Of a DNA stretch of 64,000 nucleotides, positions 9,562 to 18,024 are shown piece by piece. Source of the stretch: G963662605 sp963662605 (lineage in GTDB: Bacteria; Bacteroidota; Ignavibacteria; Ignavibacteriales; Ignavibacteriaceae). How positions within the stretch are numbered: position 1 is the first letter of the stretch; every line of letters begins with the position of its first letter. The stretch is from NCBI GenBank assembly GCA_963662605.1, contig OY759785.1, positions 1,364,001-1,428,000 on the forward strand, written 5' to 3'. The translations under genes and the position numbers were made by a program. Under the pieces are notes generated by a model, which was not told the origin of the DNA, made no database searches, and saw nothing but the letters and a program-made list of their open reading frames with translations.

Positions 9562-11604
9562 TTACCAGATTTTAACCAATTTGTCGTCGGAATTTCTCAT
9601 TTTATCACCCGGTTTAACATCGAATGCTTCCCAGAATTCAGGAACATTCATCAACGGGCCAAGCACTCTTGCTCTTCCCGGTGAGTGCGGATCGGTTTTA
9701 AGCTGTAACTTTAATGCTTCGGGTCTTTGGTATTCTGCCCAGATCTGTCCCCAGCTTAAGAAGAATCTTTGTGTCGGAGTAAAGCCATCGAGCTTTTCAC
9801 CTTTCTTAAACTGATCCGTATGTTTGAATGCATTAAGGGATACGGTAATACCGCCTAAATCGCCGATGTTTTCACCAAGAGTCAAAGAGCCGTTAACTTT
9901 GAAAGTGTCAACGATAACGAAGTTATTGAATTCGTCAACCAATTTATCTGCGCGAGCGTTGAATTTGTCGGCATCTTCTTTTGTCCACCAATCGGTGATG
10001 TTGCCGTCGGCATCAAACTGTCTGCCCTGATCATCAAATCCGTGACTGATCTCATGGCCGATAACTGCGCCCATTCCACCATAATTAACTGCATCATCTG
10101 CGTCTTGGTTAAAGAACGGAGGTTGTAAGATGGCAGCAGGGAAAACGATTTCATTGCCGTTCGGATTGTAATAAGCATTAACGGTTTGCGGGCTCATTTC
10201 CCATTCGGTTTTATCTACCGGTTTGCCGATTTTTTCCAAATCAATTTTGCTTGCCCAGAGGCTTGCGCGTTTAATGTTTTTATAATAGGAGTCGTGTTCA
10301 ATTGAAAGAGCACTGTAATCTTTCCATTTGTCGGGGTATCCGATCTTCACGGTAAATTTACTGAGTTTGAATAAAGCAGCTTCTTTTGTTTTATCGCTCA
10401 TCCATTCGAGGCCTTTGATTCTTTCGCCCATTGAGATAAGCAGGTTTTTGACAACTGCATTTGCGCGTTCTTTTGCTTGCGGAGGAAAAACTTCTGCAAC
10501 ATAAAGCTGTCCTACTAATTCGCCTAAATTGCCGTTAATGACTGCAAGTACTCTTTTCCATCTTGGTTTAAGAACTTTAGTTCCGCTCAGGAACTTGCCA
10601 TTGAATTCAAATCCTTCATTTACAAATGCGGAGCTTAAGGATGGGGCAGCATTTCTGATAACATCCCATTTAAGATAGATTTTTAAGTCGCTTAATGATG
10701 CTTTTTGTGTAATAGTACCGACTTCCTTCATGAATTTGGGCTGAAAGACGATAACGTATTCAGGCTTTTTATTCATCAATGCCTTGAAATAAACATCCCA
10801 GTCAAATCCTTTTGATTTTTTCTTGAGGTCACTGATAGAAAATTTATTGTACGTTTTAACCGGATCGCGGTTTTCAACCCGCGTGTTTGATTCTTTTGCA
10901 AGCTGAGTTTCAAGATTCATAACGATCTTGGCATATTTGGCCGCTGTCTTTTCATCAACCCCGGTAAGCTTGAACATGTTGGTTACATAAACAACATATC
11001 TTGCTCTAATTTCTTTTGAACGGGCATCGTCCTTAGTATAGTATTCGACATCCGGAAGTCCAACACCACCCTGATAGATATGTGCGGCGACCATGTCGCT
11101 TTTTTTGCTGTCAGGGGATGAGAAAAAATTAAATAATGCACCGCTGCCTGCGTTATGCTGCTGCGCTAAAAGCTTAATGAATTCCGTTTTATTCTTTAAA
11201 GCGTCAATTTGTTTAAGTTCATCAACAATCGGAGTATAGCCGTCTGCTTCAATCTTGGCGGAATCCATGCCGGTGGAATAGAAATCGCCGATTTTCTGTT
11301 TAGCTGATCCTTTAATCGCGTTTTTTTCGGTCAGGGTAGCTTCAACGATTTTCTGAAGGGTTTTATTGTTGTTGTCCCGCAATAATTCGAATGAGCCCCA
11401 GCGGGAAAATTCGTCCGGGATAGGATTGTTCTTTACCCATCCGCCAACTGAATACTGGAAGAAGTCATCAGCCGGTTTTACCGAGGTGTCCAAATTCCGC
11501 AGATCCAATCCATGCCCCTCTTTTCCTCCATCACCGGCAAAAAGGGCGGTGGTAAGGAAAAAGAACATTGGAGTAAGGGTAAACAGATACTTTGTTAGTT
11601 TCAT
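9562..11604 (-). CDS. pepO: M13 family zinc metallopeptidase (neprilysin/PepO-like), copy 2
   Basis: 680 aa, paralogous over its full length to the 5688-7724 protein: same DDFFQYSVGGWVKNNPIP start, NAYYNPNGNEIVFPAAI, zinc site H517-E-I-S-H521 in IGHEISHGFDDQGRQFD, third ligand in GENIGDLGG, and the same KIW ending. Signal peptide MKLTKYLFTL... through TALFA/G. All catalytic residues are present, so both copies should be active. The start is supported by GGAG seven bases upstream of the ATG. The genes are too diverged by eye to be a very recent duplication, and one has been inverted relative to the other with deaD between them. Confidence 0.93.
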   Translation of the reverse strand: MKLTKYLFTLTPMFFFLTTALFAGDGGKEGHGLDLRNLDTSVKPADDFFQYSVGGWVKNNPIPDEFSRWGSFELLRDNNNKTLQKIVEATLTEKNAIKGSAKQKIGDFYSTGMDSAKIEADGYTPIVDELKQIDALKNKTEFIKLLAQQHNAGSGALFNFFSSPDSKKSDMVAAHIYQGGVGLPDVEYYTKDDARSKEIRARYVVYVTNMFKLTGVDEKTAAKYAKIVMNLETQLAKESNTRVENRDPVKTYNKFSISDLKKKSKGFDWDVYFKALMNKKPEYVIVFQPKFMKEVGTITQKASLSDLKIYLKWDVIRNAAPSLSSAFVNEGFEFNGKFLSGTKVLKPRWKRVLAVINGNLGELVGQLYVAEVFPPQAKERANAVVKNLLISMGERIKGLEWMSDKTKEAALFKLSKFTVKIGYPDKWKDYSALSIEHDSYYKNIKRASLWASKIDLEKIGKPVDKTEWEMSPQTVNAYYNPNGNEIVFPAAILQPPFFNQDADDAVNYGGMGAVIGHEISHGFDDQGRQFDADGNITDWWTKEDADKFNARADKLVDEFNNFVIVDTFKVNGSLTLGENIGDLGGITVSLNAFKHTDQFKKGEKLDGFTPTQRFFLSWGQIWAEYQRPEALKLQLKTDPHSPGRARVLGPLMNVPEFWEAFDVKPGDKMRNSDDKLVKIW

Positions 11605-11672
11605 TAGTTTCTCCGAAATGTTAAGTAATACGTCAAAAATTACATCCGCTGCGCGGATAATTATTCATGTTA

Positions 11673-11705
11673 CAAAGATAATTCGATTTCCCAAAAGTAT
11701 GCAAA
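11673..11705 (-). promoter_or_regulatory. Possible Bacteroidota-type promoter of pepO copy 2
   Basis: Read on the minus strand: TTTG (11705-11702), 21 nt, then TATCTTTG (11680-11673), matching the Bacteroidota -33 TTTG / -7 TAnnTTTG pattern. It lies about 70 bp upstream of the ATG at 11604. Inferred from consensus only. Confidence 0.35.
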
Positions 11706-11810
11706 TAATTACATAAGTGGTCTCTTAAAGTGATAAAGCAAAAAAATCCGTTAATTTTTTGAAGTTAAATGAGTATTTTACAAGGGCAATTATTAACTAT
11801 CAAATGGTAC

Positions 11811-13418
11811 ATGAAAAGAAGTCATCTTATAATTTTACCTTTCATCTTATGGGCGGGTTTATTTAATATGTCTTATGCGCAGCCGATATATGATAATTTG
11901 CGCGGCGGCATACAATTAAGCGGCCTCCTTCCGAGCGACGATTATAAATTCAAAAACACGTTAGAATATTCATTTCTTGCCAGAGGTTTAGTTCGCCAGA
12001 AACTTGCCAAATACTTGCAGGGAGAGTTGGGCTTCGGATACGGCAGATACGCGGGAGCTGACCAATTGAAAGTTGATTATGCAAATAATATAATCCCGAT
12101 TGATTATCGCTTTCTCTTTAATCCCGGCTCTGCCCGAAACGGATTTCCGTATTTGTACGTGGGTGTCGGTGCAATGTATTATGAACTGAATAAATATCCT
12201 TCGGGCAATGGTGTTAAGGCTATTGAACAGGAAGGGTGGCTTGGCATTATCCCTGTTGGTGTCGGCCTGGAATTCAACTTGAATAATGCGACATCTATTG
12301 AAATGACTGCCGGGATAAACTACAAATTTACGAATAGCAATATGTATTACGGGGCTGAATCGCGGAGTGACCTGTACTATGTTATTTCTACCGGTATTAT
12401 TTTTCAATTTACCAATGAAAATAATGACAACGATGCAGACGGATTAACAAATGATGAAGAAGCCAAACTGGGCACTGATCCGCTCAGGGCGGATACCGAT
12501 GGTGACGGCATATCCGATGGAGACGAAGTAAAAAAATATCACACCAATCCGCTTTCTGCCGATACGGACAAAGATAGAATAACCGATTATGATGAAATCT
12601 ATGTCTATAATACTGATCCGCTGAATGCCGATATGGACGGTGATGGATTAAAGGACGGAGACGAAATTTATATCTATCGTACTAATCCGAATAACCCGGA
12701 TACCGACGGCGACGGCTTGAGTGACGGGGATGAGGTGATTAAGTATGCGACAAATCCGACGAAGACCGATTCTGACCATGACGGGCTTGATGACTACGCG
12801 GAAGTATTTACCTATCATACTTCGCCAACCGAATATGACACGGATGGCGATGGACTTAGTGACGGCTCTGAAGTGTTGACTTACAAGACCAATCCGCTTA
12901 AACCGGATACCGATGGAGATAGTCTTAGTGATGGTGATGAGATTTTGAAGTATCACTCCAACCCGTTACAGGCAGATACCGACGGTGGTGGAATTGATGA
13001 CGGCGCTGAAGTCGCAGCCGGTACGAATTTAAATGATGCAAGTGATGACTACTTATTGAAACCGAAACAGCAAGTCTTGTCGGAAATTGCCCTTGAAGGA
13101 ATTCAATTTAAGAGTGGAAGTGCACAGATATTATCTGTCTCCGAGAGTGTACTGAACAAAGTTGTGAAAATTTTGGCCGACAATCCTGTTCTCAGAGTTG
13201 AAATTCAGGGACACACGGATAACACGGGCGCGCCTGAGCAAAATAAAGCACTTTCAACAAAGCGTGCCGAATCAGTTAAAAAGTACTTAGTGGGCAGTGG
13301 CATTGCGGACTTTAGACTTACAATAAAAGGATATGGCGCGGATAAACCTATAGCCTCCAACAGTACCGATGAAGGTAAGCAAAAAAACAGACGAATTGAA
13401 TTCATTATCGTGAAATAG
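11811..13418 (+). CDS. OmpA-family outer-membrane protein with nine TSP3 calcium repeats
   Basis: An ATG at 11769 is also in frame, but the signal peptide (MKRSHLIILPFILWAGLFNM..YAQ) begins at 11811, so that start is preferred (535 aa). Order: signal peptide; N-terminal domain like an outer-membrane beta-barrel; nine ~23-residue acidic repeats of the DTDGDGLSDGDEV..Y.TNPL type (DNA about 12426-13043), i.e. thrombospondin type-3 Ca2+-binding repeats; and a C-terminal OmpA peptidoglycan-binding domain with GHTDNTG, LSTKRAESVKKYL, GYGADKPI and NRRIEF. It probably links outer membrane to cell wall, with the repeats as a Ca-stiffened spacer. A paralogue without repeats is at 13885. Confidence 0.9.
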   Translation: MKRSHLIILPFILWAGLFNMSYAQPIYDNLRGGIQLSGLLPSDDYKFKNTLEYSFLARGLVRQKLAKYLQGELGFGYGRYAGADQLKVDYANNIIPIDYRFLFNPGSARNGFPYLYVGVGAMYYELNKYPSGNGVKAIEQEGWLGIIPVGVGLEFNLNNATSIEMTAGINYKFTNSNMYYGAESRSDLYYVISTGIIFQFTNENNDNDADGLTNDEEAKLGTDPLRADTDGDGISDGDEVKKYHTNPLSADTDKDRITDYDEIYVYNTDPLNADMDGDGLKDGDEIYIYRTNPNNPDTDGDGLSDGDEVIKYATNPTKTDSDHDGLDDYAEVFTYHTSPTEYDTDGDGLSDGSEVLTYKTNPLKPDTDGDSLSDGDEILKYHSNPLQADTDGGGIDDGAEVAAGTNLNDASDDYLLKPKQQVLSEIALEGIQFKSGSAQILSVSESVLNKVVKILADNPVLRVEIQGHTDNTGAPEQNKALSTKRAESVKKYLVGSGIADFRLTIKGYGADKPIASNSTDEGKQKNRRIEFIIVK

Positions 13419-13486
13419 AATTACAAGAAAAATAGAGCACTTCATTCAGAAAATAATTATATTTCGGTTGTGCGGGAATGGATTAT

Positions 13487-13786
13487 ATGAAGAAAAGAAT
13501 CGGGTTCCTTTTAATTATTGCTATGGTTTTACTGACCGGCTGTACTGCCGGCTCTAATACTTTTGCAAATATCCCCAATACAGACGGAAATATCGCCGGT
13601 TTCTGGATGGGCTTATGGCACGGTATTATCGCTCCGGTTGCCTTTATCATTTCATTGTTTTCAAAACATATTCATTTTTATGAAATCCATAATAATGGAG
13701 GATGGTATAATTTTGGCTTCTTGCTGGGATTATCAATCGTTTTCGGCAGCGGCGGAAAAGGTGCCTCAAGAAAACATAAATGTTAA
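13487..13786 (+). CDS. Small lipoprotein/membrane protein of the GFWxGLWHG family
   Basis: About 99 aa from the ATG at 13487; an in-frame ATG nine bases earlier sits too close to the GGGA at 13472. The signal sequence ends in a lipobox LLTGC. Two hydrophobic segments follow, separated by a short loop: GFWMGLWHGIIAPVAFIISLF and, after YEIHNNGGWYNFGF, LLGLSIVFGSG. I recognise this pattern from small conserved proteins of unknown function in Bacteroidota and Firmicutes. It lies between two OmpA paralogues, 59 bp after the first, so may be co-transcribed with it. No function is assigned. Confidence 0.75.
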   Translation: MKKRIGFLLIIAMVLLTGCTAGSNTFANIPNTDGNIAGFWMGLWHGIIAPVAFIISLFSKHIHFYEIHNNGGWYNFGFLLGLSIVFGSGGKGASRKHKC

Positions 13787-13884
13787 AACAAGTTTGAACT
13801 TTCGGAAGTTGAAAAGTTTTAAAGTCTATTAATGGATGCTAATTATTATTAGTACAAACACACAACCAACACAGAAGGAATACT

Positions 13885-14895
13885 ATGAAAAGAACAATTG
13901 CTTTTTTACTGTTACTGTTTTGTGTTTTAGTTCCGACAACTAAAATACATGCACAATTTACTTATGACGGATGGAGCGGCGGTATTCAGGTACACGGCAT
14001 TCTTCCGGCAAATGAATTTAAATATGATCACGGTTTGAAAACATCGTACCTTATCCGGGGACTCTTCCGCACAAAAATTGTTGAAGATTTGCAGGGTGAG
14101 CTCGGCTTCGGTGCCGGTAAATATGCCGGTTTAGATAATTCATGGTCGGAATATTCAACCAACATTTTCCCATTGGATGTCCGCTTTCTCTATAGCCCGA
14201 TCTATTTTCAATCATGGTTCCCGTACGTTTATGCCGGCGGTGGAGTGATGCACTATTCAGTTCACAGATTCCCGGTTTCGGTTTCTCCTAAATCAGTTGA
14301 GAACACCGGATGGACAGGAATTATCCCGTTCGGTATTGGCGCCGAATTTAATATGTGTGGAACAACTTCTTTCGAAGTTACCTTAGGTGCAACATATACA
14401 TTCACCGACGATTTGAATTACTACAAAGAAAACGACGCGAAAGATTTCTATTACAGCCTTTCAGTAGGTCTTCTTTTCCCTCGCGCACACGAAGCTAAAT
14501 TAGAAGCAGTTGGTGTTCGCAGCAAACCGGCAGATGTTTTCAAGTCGGAAGTCGGTCAAACAATTCAGCTTGAAGGAATTCAATTTGCTACAGGAAGTGC
14601 AGACATTCTGCCTTCTTCAGAATCAACTTTAGCTAAAGCATTTGCTACATTAGAGTATAATCCTGAAATTGAAGTTGAAATTCAGGGACATACCGATAAT
14701 GTCGGCGCTGCTGAAACAAACTTGAAACTTTCACAGGAAAGAGCTGCTGCTGTAAAAGCTTATTTAGTTAACAAAGGCATTAGCTCAGCTCGCATTTCAA
14801 CTAAGGGCTTCGGCGAAGAAAAACCTGTCGCATCAAACGATACTCCTGAAGGAAGACAAAAAAATAGAAGAATTGAGTTCGTAAGAACCAAGTAA
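13885..14895 (+). CDS. OmpA-family outer-membrane protein
   Basis: 336 aa with signal peptide (through IHAQ), an N-terminal barrel-like domain (about 24-200) closely resembling that of the 11811 protein (YDGWSGGIQVHGILPANEFKY vs YDNLRGGIQLSGLLPSDDYKF, quoted in part), and a C-terminal OmpA domain (about 225-336: GHTDNVGAAETN, LSQERAAAVKAYL, GFGEEKPVASN, NRRIEF). The TSP3 spacer is missing, so it is the short form of the pair. It probably anchors the outer membrane to peptidoglycan. A good Shine-Dalgarno (GAAGGA) lies just upstream of the ATG, and a strong terminator follows. Confidence 0.92.
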   Translation: MKRTIAFLLLLFCVLVPTTKIHAQFTYDGWSGGIQVHGILPANEFKYDHGLKTSYLIRGLFRTKIVEDLQGELGFGAGKYAGLDNSWSEYSTNIFPLDVRFLYSPIYFQSWFPYVYAGGGVMHYSVHRFPVSVSPKSVENTGWTGIIPFGIGAEFNMCGTTSFEVTLGATYTFTDDLNYYKENDAKDFYYSLSVGLLFPRAHEAKLEAVGVRSKPADVFKSEVGQTIQLEGIQFATGSADILPSSESTLAKAFATLEYNPEIEVEIQGHTDNVGAAETNLKLSQERAAAVKAYLVNKGISSARISTKGFGEEKPVASNDTPEGRQKNRRIEFVRTK

Positions 14896-14910
14896 GAGAA
14901 TCTTGATACG

Positions 14911-14938
14911 AAAAACCCCCGGCTGACCGGGGGTTTTC
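14911..14938. terminator. Bidirectional intrinsic terminator
   Basis: An 11-bp stem AAAACCCCCGG / CCGGGGGTTTT with a CTGA loop. It lies between the convergent ompA-like gene and the transsulfuration enzyme gene. Confidence 0.88.
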
Positions 14939-14964
14939 AATTTTAAACAGGGAAGTAAGGTCAA

Positions 14965-16122
14965 TTAATCTAACGCTGATGCCAGATCGGTAATAAGGTC
15001 ATCAACATGTTCTAATCCGATAGATAATCTGATGGTGTTAGGAGTGATGCCGATGGCATTCAGCGCCTCTTTGGTATAACTCGCGTGGCTTATTTTCATC
15101 GGCTGCTCAATTCTCGAATCTGCCGAACCAAATGATGCCTTTTCACCGAATAGTTTTGTCTTGCTCAACAAAGTTTTTGTAACTATGTCATCTGCCGTTT
15201 CTATTGTTATCACTCCGGGGCAGATAAACATTTGACGGCGGGCAAGTTCATACTGAGGATGTGATTCTAGAAACGGAAATACCACTTTAGCTATTTCCTT
15301 GCGTGTTTCAAGATACAATGCAATCTCTTTGGCTGCGGCCTCCTGAGCTTTCATTCTATATATCAAGGTGGGTAAACCAAGTGAGACTAAAAAGGCTTCG
15401 AAGGGGCTTTGGGCTCTGCCGCCTGCATTTGAAAAGAACCTGAGTTTCTTCCCCCAGCTTTTATCCTTCGCCACAACTGCTCCGGCAATCGTTGCGCTAT
15501 GTCCGGAAATATATTTAGTCGCTGAGAATAACGAAAAATCAACCCCGAGAGTCAAGGGCTTTTGGGATGCGAATGTTGCCAAACTATTATCTATTGCAGC
15601 CAATGCACCATATTTGTGGAATAACCCGGCGAGCCTTTTAATATCAAGAATTTTTAGCCCCGGATTTGTCGGAGACTCGAAAATAGCTAAAGTGACTTTA
15701 TGAGACTTTAAAAATTGTTCGACGGCCTCATAATTCGTCATATCCATATAGGTAACATGAATGCCGAACTTTTCTTTCAACAGTTCCAAAGACCTAAAAG
15801 TGCCGCCGTAACAATCTATTTCAGCAAGAACTGAATCGCCGGCCTTTAGAGTTGCATCAAACAGTAGTGAAACAGCTCCGACTCCGGTAGAGGTGCAAAC
15901 TGCCGCCTGACCTTCCTCAGCAAGTGCAAAAATTTCTTCTAAAGCATTTCTGGTCGGATTTTCACTCCGGGAATACTCGTAAATCCGTTCGCCGCTTTGT
16001 TTTTGAAGATCAAATGTCGCAGTTTGATAAATCGGGATATGAGAAGCTCCGAACTGATCTTTTATAGAAGAATTCTCTGATAATCTAGATAGTATTGTTT
16101 CTAATTTCATAGGGTAACCCAT
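14965..16122 (-). CDS. PLP-dependent Cys/Met-metabolism (transsulfuration) enzyme
   Basis: 385 aa. Family signatures: IPIYQTATF near the N-terminus, YEYSRSENPTRNALE, the PLP phosphate/ring region STGVGAVSLL, AIDNSLATF, and the PLP lysine in SATKYISGHS. This is the MetB/MetC/cystathionine-gamma-lyase/methionine-gamma-lyase family; the reaction within it cannot be decided by eye. Cystathionine gamma-synthase or gamma-lyase is most likely for a 385-residue cytosolic homotetramer-type protein. A second in-frame ATG at 16110 (MKLETIL) fits family starts equally well. The gene stands alone, with no other methionine gene nearby and no recognisable SAM riboswitch upstream. Confidence 0.88.
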   Translation of the reverse strand: MGYPMKLETILSRLSENSSIKDQFGASHIPIYQTATFDLQKQSGERIYEYSRSENPTRNALEEIFALAEEGQAAVCTSTGVGAVSLLFDATLKAGDSVLAEIDCYGGTFRSLELLKEKFGIHVTYMDMTNYEAVEQFLKSHKVTLAIFESPTNPGLKILDIKRLAGLFHKYGALAAIDNSLATFASQKPLTLGVDFSLFSATKYISGHSATIAGAVVAKDKSWGKKLRFFSNAGGRAQSPFEAFLVSLGLPTLIYRMKAQEAAAKEIALYLETRKEIAKVVFPFLESHPQYELARRQMFICPGVITIETADDIVTKTLLSKTKLFGEKASFGSADSRIEQPMKISHASYTKEALNAIGITPNTIRLSIGLEHVDDLITDLASALD

Positions 16123-16367
16123 GTTGCGTTATAATGACTGTTTAACAATGCTGAATTTACGAATAAATGCACAAATAAGCCTAAAATTAAAGATTTTTAA
16201 AAATAGATTAGAAAGTTTATAAAACGAAGCATTTTCGCAATTCATGTTCTCAAGGGGAGAATATTTAGTTAGTATGTTACCTAAAGAAATGGTATACTTA
16301 GCATCCATTTTATGTATAATTTGGATAAACTGTCATTAATCAGTTGTAAAATATAACAGGCTATTTG

Positions 16368-17813
16368 ATGAGAAAAATTTTATACTTCTTCCCGGTGCTT
16401 TTCGGCGTTCTGCTTTTTGTAAATAACGCCCATGCTCAGACTGTAACGTCAGAGATGAATTCAACCACATTAGTTGCTCAAGGTGATAATAATTTACTGT
16501 CACCAAAAGCAGATTACTATGCCGGTGTTTATAAAATTACCGGTGCGGCATTGCGTACAGCTTTGCATGCTTTAATTAAAGGACATACCTCAATCGGTTA
16601 TGCCGGATTGTGGACGGCATATAAAACTACCGATATTAAACCCAATGGAAAAATTTGGGACATGTATTCGGACATTCCCGGTGGAACGGCTCCTTACGAG
16701 TATGCTCCGGGTACCGATCAATGCGGAAATTATTCAGGTGAAGGCTCGTGCTATAATCGTGAACATACATGGTGCCAGAGCTGGATGGGAAGTACTGAAC
16801 CGGCCAGTTCCGACTTATTCCATATTTTCCCGACTGATGGTTATGTTAATGGCCGTAGAAGTAATTACAATTACGGTACTGTTTCGTCAGCGACCTGGAC
16901 ATCAAAGAACGGCGGAAAGTTAGGCCCTTGTACATATCCGGGATTTACCGGAACTGTTTTTGAGCCAATTGATGGCTATAAAGGCGATGTAGCAAGAGCG
17001 GCTTTTTATTTTTCATGCAGATATTACACTGAAGACGCTGCATTTTCGACAAGTGACGGTACAAGCAAATCCGATATTCTTACATGGTACGCTAATCTAT
17101 TGTACGACTGGAGTATAAAAGATACGGTGAGCGCAAAAGAGAAATCAAGAAATGATCTGGCGTATGGATTTCAGAAAAACAGAAATCCGTTTATTGATCA
17201 CCCGGAATTTGCCGCAGAAATCTGGAAGCCGACAATGGCTCCTTCAGTTGTATCGGTAACTCTTTCGGGTAACAACGCAATTGTAATTGACTTTTCACGA
17301 TTATTAGATTCAACTTCTGCAAATGCGGCCGCTAACTATGTTTCAACAGTAACTCCTTCATCTGTACAATGGGGTGTTAATAGTGATTATTCAAAGGTAC
17401 TGGTCACATATCCGGCATTGGCTTCGGGTACTGATTATTCAGTGCAGTTGAAGAATTTCAAAAGCATCAACGCTGTTGTAATGAATGATACAACAATTTC
17501 ATTCCACACGTCCGGCGTTTCAGCCGTTACTGAACAGGCGAAAATACCGACCACATTCAGTTTGAAACAAAATTTCCCGAATCCGTTTAATCCTTCAACG
17601 GAAATTCAGTTCAACTTGCAGGACGCAGGTAATGTAACATTGCGTATTTACGATATCCTCGGCAATCTGGTTAATGAGCTTGTTAACCAAAGAATGTCCG
17701 GCGGAACACACACTGTTTCATTTACCGCTGACAACCTGAGTGCAGGTGTTTATTATTACCGGTTGCAGGTAGGTAACGAAGCTCAGACAAAAAAAATGAT
17801 ATTGATGAAATAA
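16368..17813 (+). CDS. T9SS-secreted endonuclease I family nuclease, copy 1
   Basis: 481 aa from the ATG at 16368 (a TTG just before it is also in frame). Signal peptide through NNAHAQ; endonuclease I domain (about 60-300) with CYNREHTWCQSW, whose His is the expected general base of the beta-beta-alpha-metal nuclease site, and the conserved FPTDGYVNGRRSNYNYG; an SbsA/Ig-like domain (about 305-395); and a C-terminal T9SS type A sorting domain (about 400-481) with NFPNPFNPSTEI and GVYYYRLQ...KKMILMK. Predicted to be an extracellular or surface DNA/RNA-degrading enzyme for nutrient scavenging. Directly followed by a paralogue. Confidence 0.92.
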   Translation: MRKILYFFPVLFGVLLFVNNAHAQTVTSEMNSTTLVAQGDNNLLSPKADYYAGVYKITGAALRTALHALIKGHTSIGYAGLWTAYKTTDIKPNGKIWDMYSDIPGGTAPYEYAPGTDQCGNYSGEGSCYNREHTWCQSWMGSTEPASSDLFHIFPTDGYVNGRRSNYNYGTVSSATWTSKNGGKLGPCTYPGFTGTVFEPIDGYKGDVARAAFYFSCRYYTEDAAFSTSDGTSKSDILTWYANLLYDWSIKDTVSAKEKSRNDLAYGFQKNRNPFIDHPEFAAEIWKPTMAPSVVSVTLSGNNAIVIDFSRLLDSTSANAAANYVSTVTPSSVQWGVNSDYSKVLVTYPALASGTDYSVQLKNFKSINAVVMNDTTISFHTSGVSAVTEQAKIPTTFSLKQNFPNPFNPSTEIQFNLQDAGNVTLRIYDILGNLVNELVNQRMSGGTHTVSFTADNLSAGVYYYRLQVGNEAQTKKMILMK

Positions 17814-17842
17814 GCAATTCAGGCTCTCGATTCTTTTAGATT

Positions 17843-17874
17843 AAAACTCATCCCCCAGGGATGAGTTTTGTTTT
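17843..17874 (+). terminator. Intrinsic terminator after endonuclease I copy 1
   Basis: A 12-bp stem AAAACTCATCCC / GGGATGAGTTTT followed by T-rich sequence. The stem sequence is the same as in the terminator after copy 2. Confidence 0.85.
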
Positions 17875-18024
17875 AAAGCGTCAGGCAGCCGGAAATTTGC
17901 CCAATTATTAAAAAAATGTTAGAATATTATTTTTGATTGTGCTATACTTAATATGGGACTTTTTAGAATTCCTTCAAAACTCCCGACTAACATAATACAC
18001 AAAAGAAATTTAGGATATGAACGA

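Noticed and set aside
12426..13043. Tandem DNA repeat or CRISPR-like array
   Set aside because: The ~69-bp periodicity reflects the TSP3 protein repeats; nucleotide units are diverged, in frame and without spacers.
16123..16364. Possible SAM riboswitch upstream of the transsulfuration gene
   Set aside because: No conserved SAM-I or SAM-II core or terminator hairpin could be recognised in this AT-rich stretch.
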